Origin: DASYLJ01 sp964432595
Lineage (GTDB): Bacteria; Desulfobacterota; Binatia; DP-6
NCBI GenBank assembly: GCA_964432595.1
Contig: CAYSOF010000050.1
Span: 1 to 7,307, forward strand
Length of the DNA: 7,307 nucleotides
Reading direction: 5' to 3'
Part shown: positions 6,262 through 7,307 of the stretch, piece after piece
How the letters are laid out: every line of letters starts with the position of its first letter
Position numbering within the stretch: the first letter of the stretch is position 1
Notes under the pieces: model-generated
Told to the model about the DNA's origin: nothing
Databases searched by the model: none
The model's input: only the letters and a program-made list of their open reading frames with translations
Made by a program: the position numbers and the translations under genes

Positions 6262-6555
6262 TCACGCGTCGGGACGGGGCGATCGCCGGCTCTCGGCGCG
6301 TTGCCGCTGCGCCGTCGCCAGCGATTCGGCGTAGCGGTTGAAGTAGCAGTCGCCGCAGACGAGCAGGTGATCGGCCATCAGCGGCTCCACGTCCTTGAGC
6401 TTCAGGTAGCGGACGTCACGGGCATCGCCCGAGGCGGCCAGCAGGCGGGGCTTCTCCTGCCAGAAGCCCAATCGCCCGACCAGGTTGTGACAGACGTTGC
6501 AGGGCCGGGCTTCCCACCACGGGCGTCCTGCCGGACGCCGAGTCGACGTTGACAT
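6262..6555 (-). CDS. Small hypothetical protein with two CxxC pairs (probable zinc-binding)
   Basis: A 97-residue protein I cannot assign to a named family. The ATG at 6555 is preceded by AAGGAA (6566-6561) at 5 bases; longer in-frame extensions upstream lack a comparable site and read as low-complexity Arg/Pro. Visible features are PCNVCHN (Cys19, Cys22, His23) and VCGDCYFNRYAE (Cys67, Cys70), separated by 44 residues, which together could bind one zinc like a split zinc ribbon. Between them lie GRLGFWQEKPRLL (27-39) and a helix LKLKDVEPLMADHLL (51-65). Aromatic WW at 13-14 and the basic tail (84-94) are notable. There is no signal peptide or membrane segment, so it is probably cytoplasmic. 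It is convergent with the CorC-like gene and separated by 113 bases from the next - strand gene upstream, so it may have its own promoter. Confidence 0.72.
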   Translation of the reverse strand: MSTSTRRPAGRPWWEARPCNVCHNLVGRLGFWQEKPRLLAASGDARDVRYLKLKDVEPLMADHLLVCGDCYFNRYAESLATAQRQRAESRRSPRPDA

Positions 6556-6573
6556 CACGGTTCCTTCTTCGGC

Positions 6574-6591
6574 GCACGCGCGGTCGCGTGC
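6574..6591. repeat. Inverted repeat in the 5' leader of the CxxC protein gene
   Basis: GCACGCG (6574-6580), loop CGGT, CGCGTGC (6585-6591). It lies 7 bases upstream of the AAGGAA ribosome-binding site on the - strand. It could be an operator or leader hairpin; it may also be chance in GC-rich DNA. Confidence 0.3.
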
Positions 6592-6646
6592 ACACCGATT
6601 CGAAGCGATCCAACCAGACCGGCGCTCCCGCACGGGGCGCACCGGA

Positions 6647-6665
6647 TCGTCCGTTCCTCGGACGA
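6647..6665 (-). terminator. Short hairpin just past the small exported-protein gene
   Basis: TCGTCCG (6647-6653), loop TTCCT, CGGACGA (6659-6665), a perfect 7-bp stem starting 3 bases after the - strand stop codon (CTA, 6669-6671). Its position suits a terminator for the pyrophosphatase/exported-protein unit, but no U-tract follows. Confidence 0.35.
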
Positions 6666-6668
6666 GCG

Positions 6669-6989
6669 CTAGTGACTGGAGTCGGACGAATCGGCGGCGA
6701 CGGCCCGCGGTGGGGGCCGTCGCGGATGGAACGCGGGCTGCCGGGAGTCGGGACGGGGCCGGGTCGCCGGTGCGGGCGTCGCCTGGGAGTCGACCGTCGT
6801 GATGCGGTCGTGCCAGACGAGGACCAGCTCGTCGGCGCCGACGACCTGCACGTCGAGCAGGACGTCGGGGCGTCCCATCACTCCGTGCTGCAGGGCGTGA
6901 TCGGGTGCCGTGGGGAGAGACCCGCAGGCCCCCCACACCTGCGTCGCGAGCAGGAGAACTGCGGCGACGAGGTGGAGGAGCGTGCGCAT
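6669..6989 (-). CDS. Small predicted exported protein, unknown function
   Basis: A 106-residue protein that I do not recognise. The ATG at 6989 opens with a typical signal peptide: MRTLLHLVAAVLLLATQVWG, one basic residue then a hydrophobic core, followed by Ala-Cys22-Gly-Ser. The residues before Cys22 (WGAC) do not fit a strict lipobox because Trp occupies -3, so it could be a non-canonical lipoprotein or a secreted or periplasmic protein cleaved near residue 21. Residues about 35-68 (GVMGRPDVLLDVQVVGADEL then VLVWHDRITTVDS) look like a short beta-rich segment; the last 35 residues are Pro/Arg/Ala-rich and probably disordered. It starts 16 bases after the pyrophosphatase stop, so it may be co-transcribed. 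The ribosome-binding site is weak (AGGGG 13 bases upstream), which lowers certainty. The opposite-strand open frame over this region looks like a shadow. Confidence 0.55.
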   Translation of the reverse strand: MRTLLHLVAAVLLLATQVWGACGSLPTAPDHALQHGVMGRPDVLLDVQVVGADELVLVWHDRITTVDSQATPAPATRPRPDSRQPAFHPRRPPPRAVAADSSDSSH

Positions 6990-7005
6990 CGTGCGAGGGT
7001 GACCC

Positions 7006-7307
<302 letters not shown>

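Noticed and set aside
4721..6265. Long - strand extension of the DUF151-like open frame
   Set aside because: It lies exactly opposite the well-supported CorC-like gene, its product is His/Asp/Arg-rich low complexity, and a strong Shine-Dalgarno with GTG at 4720 marks the true start.
6487..6501. CxxCH (CNVCH) as a heme c attachment site in the 97-residue protein
   Set aside because: There is no signal peptide for export, no distal Met ligand pattern, and a second CxxC pair suits zinc binding better.

Overview
The window is very GC-rich, densely packed bacterial chromosome. Gene content is housekeeping and envelope related: a YbhFSR-type ABC exporter, a YetF-like membrane protein, a CorC/HlyC-type CBS protein and a membrane pyrophosphatase. 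Together with GTG/TGA overlaps and strong Shine-Dalgarno sites this fits a high-GC Gram-negative-type bacterium, for example an environmental deltaproteobacterial, Binatota-like or Acidobacteria-like lineage. That assignment is inference from gene content; no rRNA or other decisive marker is present. One frameshifted gene could be an assembly or sequencing error or a real decay event.

Layout. On the + strand, positions 1-2922 hold the end of an ABC ATPase followed by two ABC-2 permeases joined by 4-base GTGA overlaps, which together form an export complex. After 56 bases come a short YetF/DUF421 membrane protein (2979-3449) and, overlapping it by ATGA, a short-chain dehydrogenase (3446-4197) interrupted by a one-base deletion right after its catalytic Lys codon. 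Positions 4198-4309 hold two hairpins between convergent genes. On the - strand, 4310-4720 encodes a small protein that resembles a degenerate DUF151 (bifunctional nuclease) fold with an added CxxC. A 225-base divergent intergenic region (4721-4945) is rich in inverted and direct repeats and leads into a CorC/HlyC-family protein on the + strand (4946-6226). A 14-bp hairpin closes that gene. On the - strand, reading right to left, are the C-terminus of a membrane-bound proton/sodium pyrophosphatase (7307-7006, cut by the window edge), a small predicted exported protein (6989-6669), and a small CxxC...CxxC protein (6555-6262).

How they work together. The three exporter genes are clearly one operon. 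YetF and the SDR may be its distal part or a separate unit. The remaining genes are single or paired units arranged convergently and divergently, with hairpins placed exactly at the convergent gene ends. I see no mobile element, CRISPR array, tRNA or rRNA. I find no convincing novel multi-gene system. The items most worth checking are the degenerate DUF151-like protein, the frameshifted SDR and the structured leader of the CorC-like gene.
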